This document shows, piece by piece, positions 36,203 to 47,977 of a DNA stretch of 64,000 nucleotides. The position numbers and the translations under genes were made by a program. The notes beneath the pieces are model-generated. The model was given only the letters and a program-made list of their open reading frames with translations, was not told the origin of the DNA and searched no databases. Source of the stretch: Opitutaceae bacterium (GTDB taxonomy: Bacteria; Verrucomicrobiota; Verrucomicrobiia; Opitutales; Opitutaceae); NCBI GenBank assembly GCA_003151515.1, contig PLXS01000025.1, forward strand, positions 124,001-188,000, written 5' to 3'. How positions within the stretch are numbered: the first letter of the stretch is position 1; every line of letters begins with the position of its first letter.

Positions 36203-37596
36203 GATGCGTGGGTCTCCGCGGCCGCGGGCGCCTCGAACGCGGCCGGCTTCGATAGGTTGAGGATCTCGCACGCCGTTGCGTAGAAGTTGACGAGGAGCGC
36301 GATGTTGCCCGCGAGCAGGATGCCGAGGGCCCCGGTGACGCCCAGAAGCCACGGCCGGGTCTCGCGCGTGATCTGCGCGAAGGGCACCTTGGCGTCCAAG
36401 AGATCGGGGATCTGCACCAACGAGGCGACGACCAGCGAGCCCACGAGGAGCACGACTCCCGCGAAGGTCAGCAGCAGGTGCGCCCGCACCAGCCTGCCAG
36501 AGAGCCAGGCCTTGCCCGTGATGCGCGGCACCGCGAAATAGATGCCGCCGAGGAAGACCGCGGTCGCGGCCCCGTAGAGCGCAAGCTGCCGCAGGGCCTC
36601 GTCAAAGTACGTGAACTCGGTCTTGACCGCGACGCCCAGGAACGAGGTGGCCGCGTCCGCGCCGGCGCCCAGCGCGTAGGCCGCGATCCCGAAGGCGACG
36701 AACTTCGCGGAGACGCCCGGCGCCGTCGCGGCGCCGCGCAGGTTCAGGACGACGACGATCACGTGGAACGAGAGAAGCGCGCTCGACACCACGGCCACGG
36801 CGGAGATCCAGGCGGGCACCGGCCCGCCCACCAGGTGGCGGCCGCCGGTGAGCCCGCCCACGAAGACAAGGCACCAGAAGCCCAGCGCCGCGAACTCGTA
36901 GGACGGGAGCGCCCTGCCGGTCGTCTTGGCGACTACGTAGTACGCAACCGAGAGGAACAGCGGGGCCAGCCACAGGGTCCACGCCCCTTGCGCGTACCAG
37001 CCGGCGGCGATCGCCTGGACCACGCCGCGCGGCGGAAGCGCGAAGAGGACGACGTGAGCCACCGAGAGAAGCCAGGGGAAGAGGAATAGGGCCGCGGCCG
37101 CATACCAGTGCGAGGCGAAGGAGACCCTCCTCAGGCGCCCGGACCACGCGAGGATGCCCGGGAGGGCCACGGCGGCGTACGAGAAGATCATCTCCAGCTG
37201 CACGTACCTGGGAAGCCCGAGCAGCGCGAAGCCCGTCGCGTCGCCCGTCGCGACGCCCGCCAGGGCGACCGCGACCCCGATGTTCCAGAAGGCCGTCCCG
37301 ATCAGGGCCCAGTTCTGGGCCCGCAGGGGCTCCCCGGCCAGCCGGCCGAGGACCCAGAGGGCGAGGCCCAGCCCGGCGTTCGCGAGCCAGCCGTAAACGA
37401 AGGAGGTCTCCGCGAGCGCGCTCACGCGCCCGTGGGTCAACAGCGGGCAGCCCGACAGGAAGACGGGCGTGTGCACCTGGACGGAGGCGATGATGCCGAG
37501 GACCCCGCTCACGACGAGCCACACGCTCCCCGCCAGAAGGAGCATGAGGATCGGCCAGCGCGACGCCGCGTCGTTGGGTGAGTGCTCGCTCGTCAT
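36199..37596 (-). CDS. CcoN-like (cbb3 subunit I) protein lacking heme and CuB ligands
   Basis: A 465-residue protein with about 12 membrane helices and clear colinearity with cbb3 oxidase subunit I: HGRVSAL, SHWYAAAA, WYAQGAW, SYEFAALGFW, GGRHLVGG and FTYFDEALRQLALYG line up with family segments. At the places where active oxidases have His, this protein has Ala62 (family GRLRPLH), Gln203 (family WYGH), Arg253 with only His254 left (family GPHH), and Leu335 and Gln337 (family GHVHAG). Low-spin heme b, heme b3 and CuB therefore cannot be bound in the normal way. It is probably a structural subunit or one with a new role. It overlaps the CcoO-like gene by 4 bp and follows the small membrane protein by 1 bp. 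Confidence 0.8.
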   Translation of the reverse strand: MTSEHSPNDAASRWPILMLLLAGSVWLVVSGVLGIIASVQVHTPVFLSGCPLLTHGRVSALAETSFVYGWLANAGLGLALWVLGRLAGEPLRAQNWALIGTAFWNIGVAVALAGVATGDATGFALLGLPRYVQLEMIFSYAAVALPGILAWSGRLRRVSFASHWYAAAALFLFPWLLSVAHVVLFALPPRGVVQAIAAGWYAQGAWTLWLAPLFLSVAYYVVAKTTGRALPSYEFAALGFWCLVFVGGLTGGRHLVGGPVPAWISAVAVVSSALLSFHVIVVVLNLRGAATAPGVSAKFVAFGIAAYALGAGADAATSFLGVAVKTEFTYFDEALRQLALYGAATAVFLGGIYFAVPRITGKAWLSGRLVRAHLLLTFAGVVLLVGSLVVASLVQIPDLLDAKVPFAQITRETRPWLLGVTGALGILLAGNIALLVNFYATACEILNLSKPAAFEAPAAAETHAS

Positions 37597-37597
37597 G

Positions 37598-37936
37598 TCA
37601 GTGCTTCGCGTTCTCCTGGACCACGAGCTCCATCGCGCGCCCGACCGGAAGCTGCACGATGCCGGCCTTCTGGTCGACCCAGGCGTAGGACACGACCTGC
37701 GTCGCCTGGGCCTTCCTCAGGTCGGCGAGCGCGGCCCTGCGCGCGGCCGGCGTCTGCTTCCAGGCCAGTTCCCTCGGCAGGTTGTCGAAGGCCTCGTTCT
37801 GGGGTGCCGGGGGGTGCCCGGGCACGTAGACGCGCGTCGTGATGGCCCAGAAGAGGCCGAGCAGGATGAATACGCCCGCCGTCGCCAGGAGCGAGACCGG
37901 CCGGGGCCTGGGGGCGGGCGCGGGCGCGTCACTCAT
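37598..37936 (-). CDS. Small single-span membrane protein of the ACIII operon
   Basis: This 112-residue protein has a Pro-rich N-terminus, one membrane helix (about 14-33; VSLLATAGVFILLGLFWA) and a periplasmic domain ending in YAWVDQKAGIVQLPVGRAMELVV. That last motif looks like a conserved element of small proteins in other ACIII or oxidase loci, recalled from general knowledge rather than searched. It overlaps actF by 8 bp. No cofactor motif is visible; it may be an assembly or accessory subunit. Confidence 0.7.
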   Translation of the reverse strand: MSDAPAPAPRPRPVSLLATAGVFILLGLFWAITTRVYVPGHPPAPQNEAFDNLPRELAWKQTPAARRAALADLRKAQATQVVSYAWVDQKAGIVQLPVGRAMELVVQENAKH

Positions 37937-39137
37937 GGTGGCTCAGGCACTCCCCTATCCTCGGGTCGCGGATCGGGATGATCTTGGTCTTGGGCAGGCT
38001 CCTCATGTAGGCCCAGACGCATATGCCGCCCACGCCCGCCACCGAGGTGGCCGACCAGAGGAGGTTGAGGGAGAGGAAGGGCTGCGGGTTGCCCTTCGCG
38101 TCCTGCAGCGCCGGCAGGATGTTGTAGCAGATGTCCACGAAGATGACGAAGAGGATCAGGTACGCTATCCAGCGGATCGCCGCGTGCGTCACCTTGAAGC
38201 GGTACGAGAGGAGCAAGAGGAACGGCAGCAGGAAGTTGCCGAAGACCAGGAACAGGCTCACGTACCACCAGTCGCCGTACTCGCGGATGTTGTACCAGAA
38301 GGTCTCCTCGGGCACGTTCGCGTTCCAGATGAGGAAGTACTGGGAGAACGAGATGTAGGCCCAGAAGACCGTGAAGGTGAGCATGAGCTGCCCGATCGCC
38401 CAGAGGTGGTCGGTCTTGAGTATCCCGCGGTAGTCGCCGCGCCCGTAGAGCCAGAGCATGATGATGACCCCGAGGGCCAGCGCCGCGCGCATGCAGTTCG
38501 CGAAGTACCAGACGCCGTACATGGTCGAGAACCAGTGGTACTCCAGGCTCTTGAACCAGTAGATCGCGGCGCCCGTGAGCGTGAGGGCGACGATCGGGAT
38601 GCCGAAGCCCGAGGTGAAGCCGTTCCGGCGGGTCCACTTGGCGTCCCCGTCCGCATCCTGGGCGAACGACGCGTGGCGCAGGCGCGCCGACACCCATATC
38701 CACAGGGCGAAGAAGCCGATCGAGAGTATCGTGAAGAGCGGCACGTTCAGGAAGGCCGACTTCTTCTCGTAGAGGAGGTCGGTGCGCACGGTGATCGCGC
38801 CGTGGACCTCATGCGCCGGGTTCATCCACGGCCAGACCAGGTCGCCCTTCCCGGCGTAGGAGCCGATGATGAGCGGCAGGAAGAGCAGCAGGAGCCACGG
38901 GAACGCGGCCGTGCCGTGCTCAAACTGCCGGCGCAGCGCCGTCGACCACGAGGCGTCGAAGATGTGGTGGATGAGGATCATCATCAGCATCCCGATGGCC
39001 GCCGCGGTCCAGAAGCCGATGCCCACGAGCCACGCCGTGGCGACCACGTGGGCGCCTGAGACGAGGATGCCCGCGGCCGTGACCGCCGTTGCGGCAAGGC
39101 CCACCGTGAGCGCCTGTGTTGCGGGGAATTTGCTCAT
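37929..39137 (-). CDS. actF: Alternative complex III subunit ActF (NrfD-like membrane protein)
   Basis: A 402-residue polytopic protein with about ten membrane helices. Family landmarks include a WPWMNPAHEVHG-like loop, FWAYISFSQYFLIWNANVPEET and the C-terminal helix before PRIGECLSHHE. It pairs with ActC as a second quinone-module-like subunit; in characterised ACIIIs ActC rather than ActF carries the quinol site. I start at the ATG at 39137, which overlaps actE by 4 bp; the frame's longer upstream extension overlaps actE. Confidence 0.9.
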   Translation of the reverse strand: MSKFPATQALTVGLAATAVTAAGILVSGAHVVATAWLVGIGFWTAAAIGMLMMILIHHIFDASWSTALRRQFEHGTAAFPWLLLLFLPLIIGSYAGKGDLVWPWMNPAHEVHGAITVRTDLLYEKKSAFLNVPLFTILSIGFFALWIWVSARLRHASFAQDADGDAKWTRRNGFTSGFGIPIVALTLTGAAIYWFKSLEYHWFSTMYGVWYFANCMRAALALGVIIMLWLYGRGDYRGILKTDHLWAIGQLMLTFTVFWAYISFSQYFLIWNANVPEETFWYNIREYGDWWYVSLFLVFGNFLLPFLLLLSYRFKVTHAAIRWIAYLILFVIFVDICYNILPALQDAKGNPQPFLSLNLLWSATSVAGVGGICVWAYMRSLPKTKIIPIRDPRIGECLSHHE

Positions 39138-39787
39138 TTGAGTCCGAGCTCCGCGCGGTGGTCCTCCGGTACGTCGGCCACCGTGCCCGTCTGCGCGAGC
39201 TGGAGCGCGCGCACGTAGGCGATCACGGCCCAGCGGTCCCGCGGCGCCAGCTTGTCGCCGTAGGGGTTCATCTGGCCCTTTCCGTTCGTGATCGTGTTGA
39301 AGATCTCCCCCTCGGCCATCTGGCGCAGGCGGTCGTCGTGGTAGGTGGGGACGGCCCCCATGCCGTACTTCTTGGTGATCCCGCCGCCGTCGCCGACGGC
39401 CCCGTGGCACGGCGAGCAGTAGATCGTGAAGCGCTCCCTGCCGCGCTCCATGAACTTCATGTCGAGCGTGAGCGCCGGCGGGAAGCCCCGGGCCCACGAG
39501 CCGTCATGGAGCTTGCCCCGGTAGAGGAAGTCGTCGCTCCTGACGCCCTGGCCCGCGGGGCCGAAGGAGGCGGGCACCGTGTTCGGGGGCGCGGGCCGGT
39601 CGGAGCGGCCGTCCGCGAAGAACGGGCTCTGCTGCTGCTGCGTGAGCTTCGGCTGGTACTTCATCCCGGGGAAGAGCCACTCGGGGAACACGTCCATCGG
39701 GGGCTTCGTGAACGTGCGGTTCCTAAGGCCCAGGATCGAGAACGTGAGCACCACAATGAAGAGGGTCGCTATGTAGGCGTTCCTCAT
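39134..39787 (-). CDS. actE: Alternative complex III subunit ActE (monoheme cytochrome c)
   Basis: This 217-residue protein has an N-terminal membrane or lipid-anchor helix (IATLFIVVLTFSIL), the ACIII-typical FPEWLFPGMKYQP segment, then a cytochrome c domain with CSPCH, a distal Met probably in GQMNPYGD, and a DRWAVIAYVRALQ C-terminal helix. ActE mediates electron exit from the ACIII heme chain. It begins 3 bp after actD and overlaps actF by 4 bp. Confidence 0.92.
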   Translation of the reverse strand: MRNAYIATLFIVVLTFSILGLRNRTFTKPPMDVFPEWLFPGMKYQPKLTQQQQSPFFADGRSDRPAPPNTVPASFGPAGQGVRSDDFLYRGKLHDGSWARGFPPALTLDMKFMERGRERFTIYCSPCHGAVGDGGGITKKYGMGAVPTYHDDRLRQMAEGEIFNTITNGKGQMNPYGDKLAPRDRWAVIAYVRALQLAQTGTVADVPEDHRAELGLK

Positions 39788-39790
39788 GTC

Positions 39791-40324
39791 CTAGGCCTCG
39801 ACCTCCTCGATGTCCGCGCCGCCGACCCTCTCCAGGAGGGCGCGCGTCGCCGCCTCGTCGAAGCGCGGGTCGGCACGCTCGATGACGATCAGGAAGCGGT
39901 TGTCCGTCGCCTTGCGGATGTTCGGGTAGTTGAGCACCGGGTGGTAGTGCATCGGCAGCCCGTTCAGGTAGAACATGCCTCCGATGGTCGCGAATGCCGT
40001 GAAGAGGATCGTCAGCTCGTACGAGATGGGGAACGCGAACAGGGGGCTGAAGAAGGGCTTCCCGCCCACGCTCAGGCGGTAATCGAACCCGTTCATGTAG
40101 AAAATCATGCACATTCCCGTGAAAAATCCCGTGACGCCCCCCGCGAGCGAGAAGCGCGGCACGCGCGAGCGGCCGAGGCCCATCGCCTGGTCGATGCCGT
40201 GGACGGGGAAGGGCGTGATGCAGTCCCACTTGCGGTAGCCCGCGTCGCGCACCTGCACGGCGGCCCTCATGAGGGCCCCCGTGCTGTCGAATGTGGCCAC
40301 CAGGCCGAAGGGTTTCTCAGCCAT
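39791..40324 (-). CDS. actD: Alternative complex III subunit ActD (DUF3341 family)
   Basis: A 177-residue protein with the DUF3341 N-terminal domain ([37 protein letters not shown]), two membrane helices in the middle (about 60-115), and a cytoplasmic C-terminal segment ([22 protein letters not shown]). It has no cofactor and stabilises the complex on the cytoplasmic side. It overlaps actC by 8 bp. Confidence 0.92.
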   Translation of the reverse strand: MAEKPFGLVATFDSTGALMRAAVQVRDAGYRKWDCITPFPVHGIDQAMGLGRSRVPRFSLAGGVTGFFTGMCMIFYMNGFDYRLSVGGKPFFSPLFAFPISYELTILFTAFATIGGMFYLNGLPMHYHPVLNYPNIRKATDNRFLIVIERADPRFDEAATRALLERVGGADIEEVEA

Positions 40325-41759
40325 GGCGGTCCCCCCTGTGTTCGCCCGAGTGCGGGTCGGCCTGCGGCGTCACGGCCTTGAGCTCGGCGATGGCCATGAT
40401 CGGCAGGAAGCGTATGAAGAGAAGGAAGAGGACTGAGAAGACCCCGAATGTGCCGAAGAAGGTGAAGATCTCGACGACCGACGGGCTGTAGTAGCCCCAG
40501 CTGGTCGGCAGGAAATCGCGGGCGAGCGAGGTCGCGATGATGACGAACCTCTCGAACCACATGCCGACGTTGACGAAGAGCGCGAGGATCCAGACCAGCG
40601 TCGTGTTCTGGCGCACCGCCTTGAACCAGAAGAACTGCGGCGTGATGACGTTGCAGCTGATCATCAGGAAGTACGCCCACCAGTAGGGGCCGAAGGCGCG
40701 GTTGATGAACGTGAAGCCCTCGTAGGGGTTCGCGCCGTACCACGCGATGAAGAACTCCATCGCGTACGCGTAACCCACCATGGTGCCCGTCGCTAGGATG
40801 ATCTTGCACATGCAGTCGATGTGGTACTGCGTGATCAGGTCCTCGAGGTGGTAGACGGCGCGCAGCGGCAGGGCGAGCGTGAGCACCATGCCGAAGCCCG
40901 AGAAGATCGCGCCCGCGACGAAGTACGGCGGGAAGATGGTCGTGTGCCACCCGGGCAGCAGCGAGACCGCGAAGTCGAAGGAGACGATCGTGTGGACCGA
41001 GAGGACGAGCGGCGTCGATACTCCCGCGAGGATCAGGTACGCCATCTCGTAGTTGCTCCAATGCCGGCTGGAGCCGCGCCAGCCCATCGCGAACAGGCCG
41101 TAGAGCCGCGCCTTGAGGGTCTTGCCGACCGATGCGAAGCGGTCGCGCATGGTCGCGAGGTCCGGGATCATCCCGACGTACCAGAAGAGGACGGAGACCG
41201 TGCCGTACGTCGACACCGCGAAGACGTCCCACTCGAGCGGAGAGCGGTAGTTCTGCCAGATGTAGTTCGAGTTGGGCAGCGGGAAGAGGAACCAGGCGTA
41301 CCAGACGCGGCCCACGTGGAAGACCGGGAAGATGCCGGCGCAGACCACGGCGAAGATGGTCATCGCCTCGGCCGAGCGGTTGATCGAGGTGCGCCACTTC
41401 TGGCGCAGCAGGCAAAGGATGGCCGAGATGAGCGTCCCGGCGTGGCCGATGCCGATCCAGAAGACGAAGTTGACGATGTCCCAGGCCCAGTTGACCGGGC
41501 TCCTGTGGCCCCAGACGCCGACCCCGGTGGCTACCAGGTACGTGATCCCCGCCACCGTGAACGAGGCCACGAGGCACGCGCAGCCGAAGCACCACCACCA
41601 CCACACGGGCGTCTTCTCCTCGGCGATCCCGCAGATCTTCTCCGTTATCCAATTGAAGTCGTGGCCGTGCGCGACCAGCTGCGCGCGCGGCTTTACGGCC
41701 GGCCTTATCTCCTGGAGGATGGCCGGGGCGCCAGCGGTTTGTTCGGCTGCTTGCGACAT
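40317..41759 (-). CDS. actC: Alternative complex III subunit ActC (NrfD-like, quinol-oxidising)
   Basis: A 480-residue NrfD/PsrC-family membrane protein with about ten helices. Landmarks include [41 protein letters not shown] and [21 protein letters not shown]. In characterised ACIIIs this subunit holds the quinol site next to the ActB Fe-S clusters. It starts 3 bp after actB. Confidence 0.94.
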   Translation of the reverse strand: MSQAAEQTAGAPAILQEIRPAVKPRAQLVAHGHDFNWITEKICGIAEEKTPVWWWWCFGCACLVASFTVAGITYLVATGVGVWGHRSPVNWAWDIVNFVFWIGIGHAGTLISAILCLLRQKWRTSINRSAEAMTIFAVVCAGIFPVFHVGRVWYAWFLFPLPNSNYIWQNYRSPLEWDVFAVSTYGTVSVLFWYVGMIPDLATMRDRFASVGKTLKARLYGLFAMGWRGSSRHWSNYEMAYLILAGVSTPLVLSVHTIVSFDFAVSLLPGWHTTIFPPYFVAGAIFSGFGMVLTLALPLRAVYHLEDLITQYHIDCMCKIILATGTMVGYAYAMEFFIAWYGANPYEGFTFINRAFGPYWWAYFLMISCNVITPQFFWFKAVRQNTTLVWILALFVNVGMWFERFVIIATSLARDFLPTSWGYYSPSVVEIFTFFGTFGVFSVLFLLFIRFLPIMAIAELKAVTPQADPHSGEHRGDRHG

Positions 41760-41762
41760 GGG

Positions 41763-45034
<3,272 letters not shown>

Positions 45035-45038
<4 letters not shown>

Positions 45039-45685
45039 CGATGGCAGCCCGAGCAGCTGACCGGGGGTTTGATGTTCCAGTCTTTCACGAAGGTGCGGGC
45101 CGCCTCGATGCCCTGCGTCGCGGCGATTGTTCCCGAATCAAGGTTGAACACGTCGGCCTTCTCCCTCACATGCAGCTCCGGGGCCCGGTGGCAGTCCAGG
45201 CAGAATCCCATGCTCATGGGCTTCACCTGGGTGACGACGTCCATCTCGCTCACCTTTCCGTGGCATTCGACGCATCCTATCCCCCGGTTCACGTGGATCG
45301 AGTGGTCAAAGTAGACGAAGCTCGGCATCACGTGAACGTGGACCCACGGCACCGGGTTGCCCGTCTGGTAGCTTTCGCGGATGACGGCCAGCGCGGGGCT
45401 CGCCGCCTTCAGCTGGTTGTGGCAGTTCATGCACGTCTGCGACGTTGGGATCGCGGCCCCGGCCGTGTCGATCGTGCTGTGGCAGTAGCGGCAGTCCAGG
45501 CCCAGCTCGCCGACGTGCTTCGCGTGGCTGTAGGGCACCGGCTGCATCGGCGCGTAGCCGACCCTCGTGTACTTCGGGGTCATGTAGTACTGCGCCGCGG
45601 CCGTCGCTATGCATCCCACGACGCACAGGTAGACGATGATCTGGACGGGAAGCTTGTTCGCCGACTTGGGAAACAGCTTAGCCAT
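45035..45685 (-). CDS. actA: Alternative complex III subunit ActA (pentaheme cytochrome c)
   Basis: This 216-residue protein has one N-terminal membrane helix (IIVYLCVVGCIATAAA) and five heme-binding motifs: CRYCH, CMNCH, CVECH, CLDCH and CSGCH. Pentaheme ActA collects electrons from the ActB clusters and hands them to ActE. It is the first gene of the ten-gene operon, and the promoter should lie in the 349 bp upstream. Confidence 0.94.
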
Positions 45686-46034
45686 GACCCGTGAGCTCTC
45701 GCCTAAGCCCAGCGGCCCGCGACGCCTGCGCCGGGACCGTACCGGAAGGCTGCGGCAGCGCCGCCCGCCTTGGTGTATGATCCGGCCCGAACGGCCGCCG
45801 CTTCCACACCGTGCGTGTCAACGCCCTCGGTTCCTGGACCGGGCGCCCTCGCTGGAATGCTTTTTCGCGGTTGGTCTTGGCTCACGTAGCGTCGTCTTTA
45901 ATGAAAAATCGCCTTCGAAGGAAGGATGCCGCGATTCGGTTGTAAACCATTTTTTCCGGCCGGCGGCCTTTTAGCGCATTAAACCCTTGTATGCGTCCCG
46001 CCCGAGGGCACCGGAGCGCGCAAACCCCGCCCCC
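45686..46034 (-). other. 349 bp upstream region of the ACIII operon
   Basis: No gene is visible. It contains a perfect 10 bp palindrome CCTTCGAAGG (45912-45921) and an AT-rich stretch (45890-45985, including TTTTTT at 45951-45956 region) in otherwise GC-rich sequence. On the minus strand a TTGACA occurs near 45813, but no convincing -10 follows at normal spacing. I found no sigma-54 -24/-12 pair. The ABC ATPase gene ends at its right edge. Confidence 0.5.
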
Positions 46035-46721
46035 TCAGAGGAAAACACCGTCCATCATGGGACGGGTGTAGTCGCACCGGTGAGCGATCTCCGGATTGTG
46101 CGTCACCAGGACCACGGCCTGGCCATGATCCTTCGCCAGCCGGGTAAGGAGGTCAAAGACGATGGTCGCATTCTTGACGTCCAGGTTGCCCGTCGGCTCG
46201 TCCGCGAGGATGATGGTCGGCTGGTTCGCGAGCGCCCGGGCCACCGCGACCCTCTGCTGCTCGCCGCCGGAGAGGTGCGTGCCAAGCCTGTGGAGCTTGT
46301 CGCCCAGGCCCACCGAGTCCAGGAGGCCGGCGGCGCGCTCCTCCATCGCCTTCGGCTGCAGGCGCCCGAGCTTCCTCATGGGCATCATGACGTTCTCGAT
46401 GGCCGTGAACTCGAGCATGAGGAAGTGAAACTGGAATACGAAGCCGATGTGCTCGCCGCGCGCGGCCGTCCGGATTGCGTCCTCGCTGTTCGACATGAGC
46501 CGCTCGTTTATCCAGATCTTCCCGCCATCGGGCTGGTCAAGCAGCCCGAGGAGATAAAGAAGTGTCGACTTCCCGCAGCCCGAGGGCCCCACGATCGCGT
46601 AGACCGAGCCCGCATTGGCCTCGAAGGTGACCCCTTTGAGCACGTGCACCCTGCCCTCGTCCTTTCCGAGATAGCGCTGCAGTCCCTCGCAGCGCAGGGC
46701 GACCTTGGTTTCGGCGGGCAT
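46035..46721 (-). CDS. ABC transporter ATPase, LolD/DevA type
   Basis: A 228-residue ATPase with Walker A GPSGCGKST (45-53), a Q-loop region FVFQFHFLMLEFTAIENVMMP very like LolD, signature LSGGEQQR and Walker B IILADEPTGNLD. I start at the ATG at 46721, since the longer frame overlaps the permease gene. It is the last of a four-gene minus-strand set: TolC, HlyD adaptor, permease, ATPase. Such a set resembles DevBCA-TolC or split MacAB-TolC exporters of glycolipids, lipoproteins or small molecules. Confidence 0.92.
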   Translation of the reverse strand: MPAETKVALRCEGLQRYLGKDEGRVHVLKGVTFEANAGSVYAIVGPSGCGKSTLLYLLGLLDQPDGGKIWINERLMSNSEDAIRTAARGEHIGFVFQFHFLMLEFTAIENVMMPMRKLGRLQPKAMEERAAGLLDSVGLGDKLHRLGTHLSGGEQQRVAVARALANQPTIILADEPTGNLDVKNATIVFDLLTRLAKDHGQAVVLVTHNPEIAHRCDYTRPMMDGVFL

Positions 46722-46723
46722 GG

Positions 46724-47968
46724 CTACTGGGCGGTCCCCCTTATGATGTCGCCAGGCTCCATGCGCGCCGCCCGGCGCGACGGGATGAGGCTCGCCAACA
46801 TGACCATGGCGACGGCGCAAATGACGGCTTCGACGTAGTGCCACCCGTACCATTTGACCAGAAACTTGTGGCTAGTGAAGATTCCCGTGATCGGAAGCGG
46901 CACCTGGGAGACGGCGTAGGTGATTATGGCGCCCAACGCGCACCCGAGCACCGTGCCGATGGCGAGGACGATCGCCGCCTGCCAAAGGAATATCCGGGAG
47001 ATGTCCTGGCGCGAGTAGCCCATCGAGCGCAGGATCGCGATCTCCTTTGTTTTTTCCAAGACGATCATAGCCAATGTGTTAAACATCGCCAGGCCCGCAA
47101 TCAGCGTGAACACACTCACCGTGATCCCCGTCGCAATCCGGAAGGCCTTGAAGACGCCGAGCCACGATTTCTCCCGGTCCTGCCAGGCATCTGACTTGTA
47201 CTGGAGCGAGTTAGTCATCTCGGCCGCGTCCTCCCGCGCGCGGTCCTTGTCGAGCAGACTCACCTGGAGGTAGCTGGCCCCCGTCGGCTTCCTGTAGAGG
47301 GCCCTCGCGTCATCCATCTTGATGTAGACCCGCACGCTGTCGATGTCGGTCACACCGGTCTGGTAGATGGCGCTTACCCTGAAGTGGTGGATCTCGCCCT
47401 TGTATTCGATCTCGAACGTGTCGCCCGTGTCGAGCTGGAGCTTGTCCGCTATCACGCGGCCAACGAGGGCGCCGCCCTGCTCGACCCGGAAATCGTTGAG
47501 CGAACCCTGCACGATCTGCGACGCCAGGTCCGAGACCTTCAGGTGGTCCTCGAGGACTATCCCGTAGGCGTTTCCGCTCTGCTCCCGGAACGAGCTTCGG
47601 ATGGTGACCGTCCCCCGGAGGACCGTCGAAACGCCGGACACGTTGCGGAAGGAGTTGACCCCCTCGGTGAGCAGCGCCGGGTACTCGATCCCCTCGATAT
47701 ACTTCTGGCCCTCCTTCTGGCGGATCTCGGTCCCGGAATTGTATCCGCCTGCCTCAAGGCTCCTCATGGTGGCCTGGAGCCTGTCCTGGATCATGATGGC
47801 GCCGTTCGTCCCGAGGATCGTCTTTACGAAGAAGTCCTCAAAGCCGCTCGTCGTCGCCTGCGTCACCACGAAGAGCCCGACGCCAAGGATGATGCACGAG
47901 AGGCTCATCATCATGGCCCGCTTTTTCGCCGTGAGGAAGCGAAGAGCGATGCGAAAATTCTGCGACAT
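46724..47968 (-). CDS. ABC transporter permease, FtsX/LolCE family
   Basis: A 414-residue permease with the four-helix FtsX topology: one helix near residue 20-40, a large periplasmic MacB-like domain (about 45-275), then three helices (TGITVSVFTLIAGLAM, FLWQAAIVLAIGTVLGCALG, VEAVICAVAMVMLASL). The EKTKEIAILRSMGYSRQDI coupling segment is typical. It uses the ATPase encoded 2 bp downstream and the adaptor encoded 9 bp upstream. No Lol-specific proteins are nearby, so a MacB/DevC-like efflux role is more likely than lipoprotein sorting. Confidence 0.92.
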   Translation of the reverse strand: MSQNFRIALRFLTAKKRAMMMSLSCIILGVGLFVVTQATTSGFEDFFVKTILGTNGAIMIQDRLQATMRSLEAGGYNSGTEIRQKEGQKYIEGIEYPALLTEGVNSFRNVSGVSTVLRGTVTIRSSFREQSGNAYGIVLEDHLKVSDLASQIVQGSLNDFRVEQGGALVGRVIADKLQLDTGDTFEIEYKGEIHHFRVSAIYQTGVTDIDSVRVYIKMDDARALYRKPTGASYLQVSLLDKDRAREDAAEMTNSLQYKSDAWQDREKSWLGVFKAFRIATGITVSVFTLIAGLAMFNTLAMIVLEKTKEIAILRSMGYSRQDISRIFLWQAAIVLAIGTVLGCALGAIITYAVSQVPLPITGIFTSHKFLVKWYGWHYVEAVICAVAMVMLASLIPSRRAARMEPGDIIRGTAQ

Positions 47969-47977
47969 CCTGGAGGG

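Noticed and set aside
37929-39497. ActF frame extended upstream to 39497
   Set aside because: The extra 120 codons overlap actE, which is a clear cytochrome c; the ATG at 39137 gives the family N-terminus and a 4 bp overlap.
45951-45985. GC hairpin followed by TTTT on the plus strand near 45960-45976, terminator-like
   Set aside because: No plus-strand gene leads into it, and for the minus-strand ABC operon the T-run is on the wrong side.
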